Shown: positions 40,808 to 49,800, numbered from the stretch's first letter. The stretch is DNA of 64,000 nucleotides from an uncultured Prevotellaceae bacterium (GCA_902781315.1 CACZIT010000020.1:1-64000); one strand, 5' to 3'. Notes: generated by a model from the sequence alone, not told the origin. Numbers and translations are program-made.

Positions 40808-41809
40808 ATGCGCAATTCTTTCACCTCTACACTGTTGAAATGGTTTAGCGAGAACGGTCGTCAACTGCCTTGGCGTGAGACCCGTGACCCCTATGCCATC
40901 TGGCTCAGCGAGATTATCTTGCAGCAGACGCGCATTCAGCAGGGCATGGCCTACTGGGAGCGATTCATGCAGCGCTGGCCTCGGGTGGAAGACCTTGCCC
41001 GTGCTACCGAGGACGAAGTGTTGCGCATGTGGCAGGGGCTGGGCTACTACAGTCGGGCGCGCAACCTCCACACCGCCGCGCGCCAGATACTCGCATTGGG
41101 GCATTTTCCATGCACGCTGGACGAGATAAAGGCGCTGAAAGGCGTGGGCGACTACACGGCAGCTGCCATCGGCTCCATCGCCTTCGACCTGCCTGCGGCT
41201 GTTGTCGATGGTAACGTCTATCGCGTACTGGCACGTCATTTCGGCATTGATACACCTATCAACACCACCGAAGGCAAACACACCTTCACGGCATTGGCTC
41301 AGGAACTACTGCCACCCAAGCAGGCGTCGGCCTTCAACCAGGCCATGATGGACTTCGGGGCCATCCAGTGTACTCCCCAGTCGCCACGCTGCCTGCTGTG
41401 TCCGCTTCAGGAGACGTGTGTAGCTCTGCGCGAGGGTAGGGTGGAGGGCCTGCCGGTGAAGTTGAAGAAGTTGCAGGTGAAGACGCGCCGGCTCACCTAT
41501 GTTTATATTCGTTGTCAAGGCATGACGGCTATACACCGCCGAGGTGAAGGCGACATCTGGCAAGGACTTTGGGAGCCGTTGCTGTATGAAGATGCACCCC
41601 TGCCTCCCTTCTGTGGCAAGCTGACTTTGCTCCGGAAGGGCGTAAAGCACGTGCTCACCCACCGCATACTCTTGGCCGACTTCTATCTGCTGGAGTGTGA
41701 CGAGCGTCCATCGCTTCCGTCAGACTACGTCTGGATAGGGGAACAAGATATTGAAAACTATGGCGTTCCCCGTTTGGTGGAACTCTTATTGGAAGCGGTC
41801 AACAAATGA
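40808..41809 (+). CDS. mutY: A/G-specific adenine glycosylase MutY
   Basis: A 333-residue DNA repair enzyme removing A mispaired with 8-oxoG or G. Features: LPWRETRDPYAIWLSEIILQ with the catalytic Glu region, HhH motif (LKGVGDYTAAAIGSIAFD, followed by Asp in VDGNVYRV), and Fe-S Cys set (CTPQSPRCLLCPLQETC). A C-terminal MutT-like domain (about 225-330) for 8-oxoG recognition is present. A strong hairpin follows. Confidence 0.95.
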   Translation: MRNSFTSTLLKWFSENGRQLPWRETRDPYAIWLSEIILQQTRIQQGMAYWERFMQRWPRVEDLARATEDEVLRMWQGLGYYSRARNLHTAARQILALGHFPCTLDEIKALKGVGDYTAAAIGSIAFDLPAAVVDGNVYRVLARHFGIDTPINTTEGKHTFTALAQELLPPKQASAFNQAMMDFGAIQCTPQSPRCLLCPLQETCVALREGRVEGLPVKLKKLQVKTRRLTYVYIRCQGMTAIHRRGEGDIWQGLWEPLLYEDAPLPPFCGKLTLLRKGVKHVLTHRILLADFYLLECDERPSLPSDYVWIGEQDIENYGVPRLVELLLEAVNK

Positions 41810-41817
41810 TAGAAAGC

Positions 41818-41855
41818 AGAAATCCCAATGCTCCGGAAGGAACATTGGGATTCTG
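41818..41855 (+). terminator. mutY terminator
   Basis: AATCCCAATG (41821-41830) pairs perfectly with CATTGGGATT (41843-41852); CTG/CAG bases extend the stem. A T-rich stretch follows. Confidence 0.8.
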
Positions 41856-41885
41856 TGTTTGTTTGGAATAAGTTGTTTGTTTGGT

Positions 41886-42155
41886 TTATGCTTCAGCCTC
41901 GGCTTCGGGGATTACTGAAACGATGCTCTTGTTGTAACGAGTCTTGCGGAAGTCAACTGTTCCGTCGACCAGTGCATAGAGCGTGTCGTCCTTACCAATA
42001 CCCACATTGTTACCAGGGTTGTGCTTCGTACCGCGCTGACGAACGATGATGTTGCCTGCGATGCACTTCTGTCCACCCCAAATCTTAACGCCAAGTCGCT
42101 GGGCTGCTGATTCGCGGCCGTTCTTAGAACTACCTACACCTTTTTTATGTGCCAT
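41886..42155 (-). CDS. rpmA: 50S ribosomal protein L27
   Basis: An 89-residue protein with the conserved L27 start [16 protein letters not shown] and core [20 protein letters not shown]. It lies 17 bp after rplU and is co-transcribed with it, as in most bacteria. The tail is Ala/Glu-rich. L27 reaches the peptidyl-transferase centre with its N-terminus. Confidence 0.97.
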   Translation of the reverse strand: MAHKKGVGSSKNGRESAAQRLGVKIWGGQKCIAGNIIVRQRGTKHNPGNNVGIGKDDTLYALVDGTVDFRKTRYNKSIVSVIPEAEAEA

Positions 42156-42172
42156 AATTGTTCCTCCTTGAA

Positions 42173-42490
42173 TTAAGCGATTACTTGTTTAACTTCTACT
42201 TTCGTGTACTGCTGACGATGACCGTTCTTCACGCGATAGCCCTTGCGGCGCTTCTTTTTGAAGACGATAACCTTCTCACCCTTGACGAGTGCTTCCACGA
42301 CTTCTACTACTACCTTGGCACCTTCAACAGTAGGTGCACCAACTGCGACTGCGCCCTCGTTGTCTACGAGCAGCACCTTGTCGAACTCAACAGTTTGGCC
42401 GGCTTCTGCGTCCTTGATGCGGTTCACAAAGAGCTTCGCGCCCTGCTGAACCTTAAACTGCTGACCGTTAATTTCTACAATTGCGTACAT
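42173..42490 (-). CDS. rplU: 50S ribosomal protein L21
   Basis: A 105-residue ribosomal protein with typical strands ([40 protein letters not shown] with QQYTKV). First gene of the L21-L27 operon. About 80 nt of leader with a strong hairpin lies upstream, and a second promoter plus terminator further upstream may act on it. Confidence 0.97.
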   Translation of the reverse strand: MYAIVEINGQQFKVQQGAKLFVNRIKDAEAGQTVEFDKVLLVDNEGAVAVGAPTVEGAKVVVEVVEALVKGEKVIVFKKKRRKGYRVKNGHRQQYTKVEVKQVIA

Positions 42491-42581
42491 TAATTTATTA
42501 ATAATAAACGGGTTTTTCCGCGAGGCGACGGGCGTCTACCCGTGCTTCTTCGAGCCCCTACGGACTAAATCGGCTGCAAAA
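42491..42581 (-). promoter_or_regulatory. rplU promoter and structured leader
   Basis: Minus-strand TAATTTTG (plus 42574-42581) would give a leader of about 75 nt with an ACGGG/CCCGT hairpin (near 42,528-42,543) and other G+C-rich pairing. Leaders of this kind before r-protein operons often bind the product. No clear -33 box is seen. Confidence 0.45.
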
Positions 42582-42683
42582 TTACTAATAAAATGTGAGA
42601 GAAGTGCAGATGTGTGGAAGGAAAAATTTGTGTTTTAAGAGAGATTAACTTTTTTTATCAAATAAAGACACTCAACGTCTCTG

Positions 42684-42813
42684 ATAAAAAATAAAGCGAC
42701 GGCCTGTCGCAGGCGATCGCTCTAAATCTTCAATAGGTATTAGTCTTTTAAGGTAAAAAGATTGTTTTCAGGATAACGTTTGCAAAGGTAAGGAATTTTT
42801 TATAACCTCCAAA
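42684..42813 (-). ncRNA. Candidate small RNA or attenuator upstream of rplU
   Basis: A textbook promoter on the minus strand (TTTG at plus 42810-42813, 19 bp, TACCTTTG at plus 42783-42790) is followed about 55 nt later by a symmetric hairpin (AGCGA-GCCTG stem, 42696-42722) and a T run. No ORF lies between. The product would be an RNA of about 90 nt, either free or an attenuated leader of rplU-rpmA. Confidence 0.5.
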
Positions 42814-42890
42814 CTTTTCTTGCAATTTTTTTTCATAAATTTTGCTGTGTGCCCACACAATTGTGTTTTTTTTAGAAAGACCCCAAAATA

Positions 42891-42922
42891 TTTGCTGAAA
42901 TTGGTGAAAAATCGTAACTTTG
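42891..42922 (+). promoter_or_regulatory. Promoter of the GH2 gene
   Basis: TTTG (42891-42894), 20 bp, TAACTTTG (42915-42922); a leader of about 25 nt follows to ATG 42954. Confidence 0.7.
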
Positions 42923-42953
42923 TATCATATTTTTTGACTCACATCAATTTAAC

Positions 42954-45431
42954 ATGAACAAGAGGAAACTATTTTTGTGGGCGATTGGAATGATTCCAAT
43001 TGTTTCAAGTGCACAAATGCACAACGAACTTACAATTCGTAACTGGGACTTCTCACGCGACCAACAAACGTGGGAACAGGTGAACGTACCGCACGACTGG
43101 GCCATCAGCGGACCTTTTGACAAGAAGTGGGACCTGCAGGTTGTGGCCATCGAGCAGAATGGTGAAAAGGAAAAGTCTGAGAAGACTGGCCGTTCAGGCG
43201 CTTTGCCCTGGATTGGCGAAGGTCATTATCGCACGACTGTTGTGCTCGACGAACTGCCTGGCCATGCCGAACTGGTGTTTGACGGTGCTATGAGCGAGCC
43301 ACTGGTCAGCGTCAATGGTAAGGTGGCAGGACGTTGGGCCTACGGCTACAATGCTTTCCGCATCGACGTCACACCTTATATAATTAAAGGAGAGAATCTG
43401 ATTACCGTCGATCTGAAGAATATTGAGGAAAGTTCTCGATGGTATCCAGGTGGCGGATTGTATCGGCCTGTGAAGCTGGTGCTGACATCCAAGACCCACA
43501 TTGACGACTGGTCGATCTACGTGCGTACGATGACCATCGACAAGGAAAAGGCCGTCATTGAGGCTGAAGCAAAGGTGATAGCTCCTGAGGAGGGCATGGT
43601 GGGTTCGATGGTGCTGACAGACCCCAACGGCCTGCATGCCACGAGCGGCGACGTGCGCATAGAGCCTGACGGCAAGTTCTATGCGAAGTTTGCGGTTAAG
43701 AATCCGCAGTTGTGGTCGCCAGAGACACCTAATTTGTATAAGTTGAAGACCGAAGTCTACAAAGTAGGCAAGGCCGGCACGCCTGAACATCATGTGCTCG
43801 TTGATGCCAAGACAACGACCACGGGCATCCGCACCGTACGCGTCAGCCGCGAGCGCGGATTCGAATTGAACGGGCAGACCCGCAAGCTGAAGGGTGTCTG
43901 CCTGCACCACGACCTGGGTCCGCTCGGCGCTGCCGTCAACAAGGCTGCGCTCATTCGCCAGGTGCAGATTCTGAAGGAGATGGGTTGCGATGCCATCCGT
44001 ACGAGCCACAACATGCCTTCGACCATGCAGATGGAGGTCTACGACTCGCTGGGCATGATGGTCATGGCCGAATCGTTCGACATGTGGATCTATCCCAAGT
44101 GTAAAAACGGCTACGCCCGTTTCTTCCGTGAGTGGGCCGACAAGGACATCACAAACCTCGTGCTGAACCACCGAAACCACCCCTCGCTCGTGATGTGGTC
44201 GATAGGCAACGAGATTCCTGAGCAGTGGAGTGAGGAAGGACGTCAGATCAGCAACCGCCTGCAAGGCATCTGTCATGCCCTCGACCCCTCGCGCCCCGTC
44301 ACTCAGGGCATGGACCGCGTAGACAACGCCCTCAGCTCGGGTTTTGCTCAGGTCATGGACGTTCCAGGTTTCAACTATCGCGTACATAAATATCTGCCTG
44401 GCATCGAGCGGCTTCAGCAGGGCTTCCTGCTTGGCAGCGAGACCGCTTCGACGGTAAGCTCTCGCGGCGTGTATAAGTTCCCCGTGGAGTATTCCAGCCA
44501 CAAGACCTACGACGATGGCCAATGCAACGGTTACGACTCAGAGTGGTGTTCGTGGAGCAACCTGCCTGAAATCGACTTCATGGCAATGGACGACCTGCCC
44601 TTTACGATTGGCCAGTTTGTTTGGACGGGCTTCGACTATCTGGGCGAGCCCACTCCCTACGACGGCTATTGGCCTTCGCGCTCCAGCTACTTCGGCATCT
44701 GCGACCTGGCAGGCCTGCCCAAGGACCGCTATTACCTGTATCGTTCAGTGTGGAATGCTGATGAGCACACCATCCACTTGTTGCCCCATTGGACGTGGCC
44801 TGGTCGCGAAGGTCAGGTGACGCCCGTCTATTGCTACACCGACTATCCTTCGGCCGAACTGTTCGTAAATGGTAAGTCGCAGGGCAGAATCACGAAGGCT
44901 ACGAGCGAGCAGGTGAACTTCCGTAATGCCAACATCGAGAAGCACACGCCGCAGACCATCTTCGACCGCTATCGCCTGCGTTGGAACGACGTGCGCTACG
45001 AACCCGGCGAGCTGAAGGTTGTCGTCTACGACGAGCAGGGCCTCAAGGCTGGCGAGCAGACCTTGCGCACCGCCGGACGTCCCTCAGCCATAAAGCTTGA
45101 AGTGTGGACCCAAGGTGGCGGACAGCAGTTGCGTGCCGATGGCGAAGACCTTGCCTATGTCACCGTTTCGCTTGTCGACAAGCGTGGGGTAGAGGTGCCT
45201 ACTGCTACCGACCAACTGACGTTCGAAGTGAAAGGTGCCGGCCAGTTCCGCGGTGTCTGCAATGGCGATGCCACGTCGACCGAGGTCTTCACCAATCCTA
45301 CCATGCGTCTTTTTGCCGGCAAGCTTGTTGTCACCGTGCAAGCAGGCCAGAAGCCAGGCAAGCTGCAGCTCACCGTGCGCGACAAGAGCCGTAAGCTGAA
45401 GGCGCAGACCGTTACGTTCGACGTGAAGTAG
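42954..45431 (+). CDS. Secreted glycoside hydrolase family 2 (beta-galactosidase type)
   Basis: An 825-residue exported enzyme with signal peptide (MNKRKLFLWAIGMIPIVSSAQ). Order: GH2 sugar-binding domain (VNVPHDWAISGPF, WYPGGGLYRPVKL), Ig-like domain, TIM barrel with acid/base Glu in VMWSIGNEIPEQW (about 420) and likely nucleophile Glu in LLGSETAST (about 496), then a DUF4982 domain (PVYCYTDYPSAELFVNGKSQ) and a C-terminal Ig-like domain. It probably trims galactosides or related side chains of plant or host glycans in the periplasm. No SusC/D neighbours, so it is not in a typical PUL. Confidence 0.9.
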   Translation: MNKRKLFLWAIGMIPIVSSAQMHNELTIRNWDFSRDQQTWEQVNVPHDWAISGPFDKKWDLQVVAIEQNGEKEKSEKTGRSGALPWIGEGHYRTTVVLDELPGHAELVFDGAMSEPLVSVNGKVAGRWAYGYNAFRIDVTPYIIKGENLITVDLKNIEESSRWYPGGGLYRPVKLVLTSKTHIDDWSIYVRTMTIDKEKAVIEAEAKVIAPEEGMVGSMVLTDPNGLHATSGDVRIEPDGKFYAKFAVKNPQLWSPETPNLYKLKTEVYKVGKAGTPEHHVLVDAKTTTTGIRTVRVSRERGFELNGQTRKLKGVCLHHDLGPLGAAVNKAALIRQVQILKEMGCDAIRTSHNMPSTMQMEVYDSLGMMVMAESFDMWIYPKCKNGYARFFREWADKDITNLVLNHRNHPSLVMWSIGNEIPEQWSEEGRQISNRLQGICHALDPSRPVTQGMDRVDNALSSGFAQVMDVPGFNYRVHKYLPGIERLQQGFLLGSETASTVSSRGVYKFPVEYSSHKTYDDGQCNGYDSEWCSWSNLPEIDFMAMDDLPFTIGQFVWTGFDYLGEPTPYDGYWPSRSSYFGICDLAGLPKDRYYLYRSVWNADEHTIHLLPHWTWPGREGQVTPVYCYTDYPSAELFVNGKSQGRITKATSEQVNFRNANIEKHTPQTIFDRYRLRWNDVRYEPGELKVVVYDEQGLKAGEQTLRTAGRPSAIKLEVWTQGGGQQLRADGEDLAYVTVSLVDKRGVEVPTATDQLTFEVKGAGQFRGVCNGDATSTEVFTNPTMRLFAGKLVVTVQAGQKPGKLQLTVRDKSRKLKAQTVTFDVK

Positions 45432-45509
45432 TCGTAGTGGCTTTTTTGAAAAAATCCGACAAAATACCTTCCGCGTGAAACATCATTCTGGAGCGCGTGA
45501 AACATTTTT

Positions 45510-45539
45510 ATCCCTCCTTCTCGCTGAGTTGGAGGGATA
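45510..45539 (+). terminator. Terminator after the GH2 gene
   Basis: TATCCCTCC (45510-45518) pairs with GGAGGGATA (45531-45539). The gene stop is 80 bp upstream; the T run after the stem is weak. Two GCGTGAAACAT direct repeats lie just before it. Confidence 0.6.
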
Positions 45540-45558
45540 TATTATGCATCCCTGCCAA

Positions 45559-45663
45559 CCAAAGCATAGGTTTGCATGCTACAGACCTATGGTTTTGATG
45601 ATACAAAGCATTGAGTTGCATCGTCCGGAACGTAGGTCTATAGGGACAAAACCTATGCTTTGG
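45559..45663. repeat. Nested inverted repeat, REP-like
   Basis: CCAAAGCATAGGTTT (45559-45573) is the perfect complement of AAACCTATGCTTTGG (45649-45663). Inside, AGACCTA (45583-45589) pairs with TAGGTCT (45633-45639). Together they can fold into a roughly 105-nt structure with no ORF. It may be a dispersed extragenic repeat. Confidence 0.6.
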
Positions 45664-45716
45664 ATGGCCGAAACCTATCGTTTATAAGGGGCAGAAGAAG
45701 GGTCTGGAAAACAAAA

Positions 45717-45755
45717 AGTCTCTAACGGGTTGACGTACAACCTGTTAGAGACTTT
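45717..45755. terminator. Strong bidirectional terminator
   Basis: AGTCTCTAACGGGTT (45717-45731) pairs with AACCTGTTAGAGACT (45739-45753) with one mismatch; A run before and T run after. It lies between convergent GH2 and prmA transcription. Confidence 0.8.
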
Positions 45756-45843
45756 GCCAAAATACGGGCTTATTTGCGAAAAAATATTTTTCAGTTCAGA
45801 ATTTTTAATTCTACGAGGCCTTTTTTGACGAATAATCTTTACA

Positions 45844-46725
45844 TTATTTGTTGGCTCTCTGGAACACGAGACAGGCCCACTGGTTTTCGGCATGCTGGTT
45901 GGACAGGTGCAGGTGGTGCCGGCTGGCTTCTTCTACGAGAAGGGGAACGTCCTCCTCATAGAAGCCGCTGAGGATGAGCGTGCTGCCCGAAGTGTTCATC
46001 ACGTCGCAGAAGTGGGGCATGTCCTGCAGCAGGATGTTGCGGTTGATGTTGGCCACGATGACGTCGAAGACGCCGCTGACGTGGGAGAGCACGCGCGAAT
46101 CGCCTTGCAGCACTTCAATGTTTTCTACGTTGTTGAGTTGTGCGTTGTGGCGCGTGTTCTCCACGCTCCATTCGTCGATGTCGTAGGCCACCACATCCTT
46201 TGCGCCGCATTTGGCAGCCACGATGCTCAGGATGCCCGTGCCACAGCCGCAGTCGAGCACCCGTTTGCCCTTCAGGTCGGACTTGAGAAGGGCAGCCACC
46301 ACCATGCGGGTGGTGTTGTGGGTGCCCGTGCCGAAGGCCATCTGAGCCTCGATGCCGATGCGCAGCGGTGCAATGAGCGATGACAGTGGCGTGTTGCCCT
46401 GCTGGCGTGCGTCGTAGATGACACATTGGTCTTCGATGAAGATAGGATCGAAGCCCTCCTGCTCCCACGCCTCGTTCCAGTCTTTTTGTTCAGCCTTGCT
46501 GACTGTGTAGGCTATCTTTGCCTCGCCGATGGGGAAGTCGGCAATGGCCTGCTTCAGGATGTTCTCGTCGAAAAGGTCCACCTGCACATAGCCCGTGAGC
46601 CCTTCCTGAGTGTCCTCAAAGGATTCGAATCCGGCCTCGGCCACAGCGTCGGCAAGAAGTTCGCGCGAAGGTTGCAGAAGTGCGTCGTCGCACTCGATTT
46701 TGAAGCTTACTGCGTAATAATTCAT
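45844..46725 (-). CDS. prmA: Ribosomal protein L11 methyltransferase
   Basis: A 293-residue SAM-dependent enzyme trimethylating L11. Start at MNYYAVSF (46725); a longer reading from 46782 lacks support and would overlap the promoter. N-terminal L11-recognition domain, then the Rossmann core: AFGTGTHNTTRM, VLDCGCGTGILSIVAAKCGA, VAYDIDEWSVEN, and DVIVANINRNIL (NPPY-like position). A minus-strand TAAATTTG box (plus 46744-46751) serves it. Confidence 0.92.
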   Translation of the reverse strand: MNYYAVSFKIECDDALLQPSRELLADAVAEAGFESFEDTQEGLTGYVQVDLFDENILKQAIADFPIGEAKIAYTVSKAEQKDWNEAWEQEGFDPIFIEDQCVIYDARQQGNTPLSSLIAPLRIGIEAQMAFGTGTHNTTRMVVAALLKSDLKGKRVLDCGCGTGILSIVAAKCGAKDVVAYDIDEWSVENTRHNAQLNNVENIEVLQGDSRVLSHVSGVFDVIVANINRNILLQDMPHFCDVMNTSGSTLILSGFYEEDVPLLVEEASRHHLHLSNQHAENQWACLVFQRANK

Positions 46726-46822
46726 GACGTTAACGTTAAATTCTGGTGCAAATTTAGTTAAAAATAGGGAAAAACCTACCATCGTTTAGGGTTTTTCCTT
46801 ATTTTTGCATTAAAATTAGTAG

Positions 46823-46830
46823 TAATTTTG
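46823..46830 (+). promoter_or_regulatory. -7 box of the Trp/Tyr/Gly-rich protein gene
   Basis: TAATTTTG (46823-46830), about 70 bp before ATG 46901; a second TATTTTTG lies at 46799-46806. AAAAAGGAG precedes the start codon as a clear ribosome-binding site. Confidence 0.5.
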
Positions 46831-46900
46831 CATCGTGAAAGAGTGAAAAGCCACTTGGACACGCCAAAAAAGAAATAATAATTAAAAAGGAGTTAGAAAA

Positions 46901-47962
46901 ATGAAGATGAAGAAAATGTTTCTCTTTTTCGTCCTCGCTGGAGCGATGCCACTCTCGATGATGGCTCAGGACGACGACCTCTACTTCACCCCTTCGAAGA
47001 AGCAGGCCGAAACATCCAGCTCCTCTGTCAATAAAGATAAGCCTGCCTACTATGTGGGCTCGACGCGCGACGTCGACGAGTACAACCGTCGGGGCAAGTA
47101 TCGCAGCAGCTACCAGAAGATAGGTGTCGACTCGCTTGGCAACGACATCATTGAGTTCCAGGCCGGCACGGGCATCTATCCCGATTCAACCTATGTCGAC
47201 ACGATGTGGGTTTCGCCCAAGGCTCAGCGTCAGTCTGACCTCGACGAAGACTACACCTACAGCCGCAGGATGAGTCGCTGGGATGGCTACTATGGCTGGT
47301 ACGATCCCTGGTACTATGGCCACTGGGGCTGGCGTCCGTGGGGCTACTACGGTTGGTACGATCCCTGGTACTATGGCCGCTATGGCTGGTATGATCCTTG
47401 GTATGATCCATGGTACTACGGCTACTATGGCTGGGGTTATGGCTGGGGCTATCCTTGGTACTACGGTTGGGGCTACGGCTATCCTTATTACTATGGATGG
47501 GGTGGCTACTACGGCGGCTATCACGGCGGCTACTACTACACCGGCACCACAGGTACAGGCAACCACGGCAGTGGCTCGTTCAACGGCCCGCGCGGCACGT
47601 TCAACGGACGCTCCCACACTTATGCACATGGTACGTTCGGCGGCTCGCGCAATGGTGCCTTCGGTTCCCGCAACTCGGCTTCGGCCAGCAGAAGTGGCAA
47701 CAGCGGTATTCGCGTGCAGCGCAACAACACCGGCTCTTACAGCAATTCCAACGGCAACTTCGGTGGGTCTTCCACGACCTACAGCCGTCCGTCCTATAGC
47801 GGAAGCTCGTCTTCCGGCAGCAGTTACAGTGCTCCCGCTCGCAGCTCCTCGTCTGGCAGCTACAGCGGCGGCGGTGGCGGCGGAACCTTCGGCGGATCGC
47901 GCTCGTCAGGCGGTGGCGGTGGCGGAGGCGGCAGCCGCGGTGGCTTCGGTGGCCGACGCTAA
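46901..47962 (+). CDS. Secreted Trp/Tyr/Gly-rich low-complexity protein
   Basis: A 353-residue exported protein with signal peptide (MKKMFLFFVLAGAMPLSMMAQ). Residues about 25-115 are ordinary; about 125-215 are aromatic repeats built on GWYDPWYYG and YYGWGYGW; the rest is Ser/Gly/Asn-rich with RSGNSG-like units, ending GGGGGGSRGGFGGRR. This looks like a prion-like, phase-separating or adhesive surface protein. Similar genes occur in Bacteroidales without known function. It is 50 bp upstream of the OmpP1/FadL-like porin and may share its transcript. Confidence 0.75.
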   Translation: MKMKKMFLFFVLAGAMPLSMMAQDDDLYFTPSKKQAETSSSSVNKDKPAYYVGSTRDVDEYNRRGKYRSSYQKIGVDSLGNDIIEFQAGTGIYPDSTYVDTMWVSPKAQRQSDLDEDYTYSRRMSRWDGYYGWYDPWYYGHWGWRPWGYYGWYDPWYYGRYGWYDPWYDPWYYGYYGWGYGWGYPWYYGWGYGYPYYYGWGGYYGGYHGGYYYTGTTGTGNHGSGSFNGPRGTFNGRSHTYAHGTFGGSRNGAFGSRNSASASRSGNSGIRVQRNNTGSYSNSNGNFGGSSTTYSRPSYSGSSSSGSSYSAPARSSSSGSYSGGGGGGTFGGSRSSGGGGGGGGSRGGFGGRR

Positions 47963-48012
47963 ACAAGAGTTCAAACACATTTTTATAACTTTATATATTT
48001 GATAATGCAGCT

Positions 48013-49578
48013 ATGAAGAAATATATTGTAATTGCAGCTATGGCGTTTGCAGCAATGCCTATTCTCGCACAGGAGACTTACGAAAACGCCAAGATTGCTG
48101 CCGAAGATCTGAACGGTACAGCCCGCTATGTGGGTATGGGTGGCGCTATGGAGGCACTGGGTGCCGACATCTCGACCATCTCGACCAACCCTGCCGGCAT
48201 CGGCCTGTTCCGCAAGTCTACGGCCAGCGTCTCGTTCGGGCTCGTTTCTCAGCAGGACGTTGAGGAGTTTGCCGAGGGCAACAAGACCAACCTGAGCTTC
48301 GACCAGATAGGCTTCGTCTATTCCGCCCGCTCGGGAAAGAGTTCGTTCCTGAACTTCGGCTTCAACTACCACAAGAGCCGTAACTTCGATTTCATCCTGT
48401 CGGCAGCTGACGGGCTGAACAATGCTTCGCAGAACAAGCTCACCTATGCCAAGCAGAAGAACGGATTGCTCTATGAGGTGAATGCCGACGGAGTGCCCGA
48501 TTTTGACCGCTCCTATGCATCGTGCAACCAGATTGACGACATTTATGCCCGCAATCTGAATTACGATACTGATCAGAACATGTGGTTCTACGACCCTGCC
48601 ACCAGTTATACGCTCGACCGTGCGCATAAGGGATACGTGGGAGTCTACGACTTCAACATCAGCGGAAACATCAACGATCGCGTCTATCTGGGTATGACCG
48701 TTGGCCTGCACGATGTCAACTACCGTCACTATGGCGAGTATTCGGAGCGTCTGCAGGGTCCTAACGGCGACTACACCGCCACCTTCACCGACGAGCGCCG
48801 CATTGATGGTGCCGGTGCCAGCGTAACGGCAGGTGTCATCTTCCGTCCTATTGAGACGTCGCCTTTCCGCGTGGGCCTCTCGGTGGCAACACCTATCTGG
48901 TACGACCTGACCACCTCCAACTGGACCATGCCCTATAGCGACGGTCAGGCTTTGCTCGACAAGTCGGCCTCTGAGACCTACGACTATAAAGTCTATACCC
49001 CGTGGAAGTTCGGCTTGAGCCTTGGCCACACCGTGGGCAACTATCTTGCCCTGGGTGCCAGCTATGAATATGCTGACTATGCCCACTTGGACAGCCGTAT
49101 GAAGACAGGTAGCTATTATGACTATTGGTATGGCGAATATTACGATGAGAGCGAGAGCGACCGCGTGATGAACGACCACACGAAGCAGACGCTGAAGGGA
49201 GTCTCGACGCTGAAGCTCGGTCTCGAATACAAGCCCGATCCTGCCATCGCTGTGCGTTTCGGCTACAACTACGTCAGCCCGATGTACAAGAGCGAGGGCT
49301 TCAAGGATGGTTCGCTGCAGTCGAATGGTTCCTACTATGCCTCGGCTACCGACTACACCAACTGGAAGGCAACCAACCGCATCACCTGCGGTGTGGGTTA
49401 CACCACCGGCAAGTTCAATCTGGATCTGGCCTATCAGTATAGTGCCACCAACGGTGACTTCTCACCCTTCATGACCTACGTCGACAACGACTTCGCCGAT
49501 GAAGACAACATCTGCGACGCCGTGAAGGTGAGCAACAAGCGTCATCAGCTGCTCTTCACCTTGGGCTACAGATTCTGA
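48013..49578 (+). CDS. OmpP1/FadL-family outer-membrane protein
   Basis: A 521-residue outer-membrane beta-barrel with signal peptide (MKKYIVIAAMAFAAMPILAQ). The start of the mature protein has the FadL-like hatch pattern (ARYVGMGGAMEALGADISTI, then STNPAGIGLFR). The NPAG motif and the long barrel ending in LLFTLGYRF with C-terminal Phe support OM insertion. Family members move hydrophobic compounds across the outer membrane. Substrate unknown; the aromatic-rich secreted neighbour may be a functional partner. Confidence 0.82.
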   Translation: MKKYIVIAAMAFAAMPILAQETYENAKIAAEDLNGTARYVGMGGAMEALGADISTISTNPAGIGLFRKSTASVSFGLVSQQDVEEFAEGNKTNLSFDQIGFVYSARSGKSSFLNFGFNYHKSRNFDFILSAADGLNNASQNKLTYAKQKNGLLYEVNADGVPDFDRSYASCNQIDDIYARNLNYDTDQNMWFYDPATSYTLDRAHKGYVGVYDFNISGNINDRVYLGMTVGLHDVNYRHYGEYSERLQGPNGDYTATFTDERRIDGAGASVTAGVIFRPIETSPFRVGLSVATPIWYDLTTSNWTMPYSDGQALLDKSASETYDYKVYTPWKFGLSLGHTVGNYLALGASYEYADYAHLDSRMKTGSYYDYWYGEYYDESESDRVMNDHTKQTLKGVSTLKLGLEYKPDPAIAVRFGYNYVSPMYKSEGFKDGSLQSNGSYYASATDYTNWKATNRITCGVGYTTGKFNLDLAYQYSATNGDFSPFMTYVDNDFADEDNICDAVKVSNKRHQLLFTLGYRF

Positions 49579-49600
49579 TAGTTCCCGATACATGACAAAC

Positions 49601-49634
49601 AAAACGACCGCTTTTGCCTTAAAAACGGTCGTTT
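49601..49634 (+). terminator. Terminator after the OmpP1/FadL-like gene
   Basis: AAAACGACCG (49601-49610) pairs perfectly with CGGTCGTTTT (49625-49634), with T-rich sequence after. Confidence 0.8.
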
Positions 49635-49665
49635 TGTATTTTTTAACTTAATTGTGAAGAGAATA

Positions 49666-49800
49666 ATTTGTGTATAAGAAATAAAAGTAGTAAATTTGCA
49701 ACGTGATCCTGCGTTTGCAGGTATCTCAAATAGTTTTTTTAGTGGTTAATTTAGTTTTAGTAAGTATTGTAGGGATTTGTCGTGAGACAAGTCCCTTTTC
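49666..49800 (+). ncRNA. Candidate small RNA with own promoter and terminator
   Basis: TTTG (49666-49669), 20 bp, TAAATTTG (49690-49697) is a full promoter. About 70 nt later GGGATTTGTC (49772-49781) pairs with GACAAGTCCC (49786-49795), followed by TTTT. The CTGC/GCAG hairpin near 49,710 adds structure. No ORF lies between. An RNA of about 95 nt is predicted. Confidence 0.5.

Noticed and set aside
43194-44522. Long minus-strand ORF opposite the GH2 gene
   Set aside because: Low-information His/Arg/Leu-rich translation, a shadow of a strongly supported plus-strand gene.
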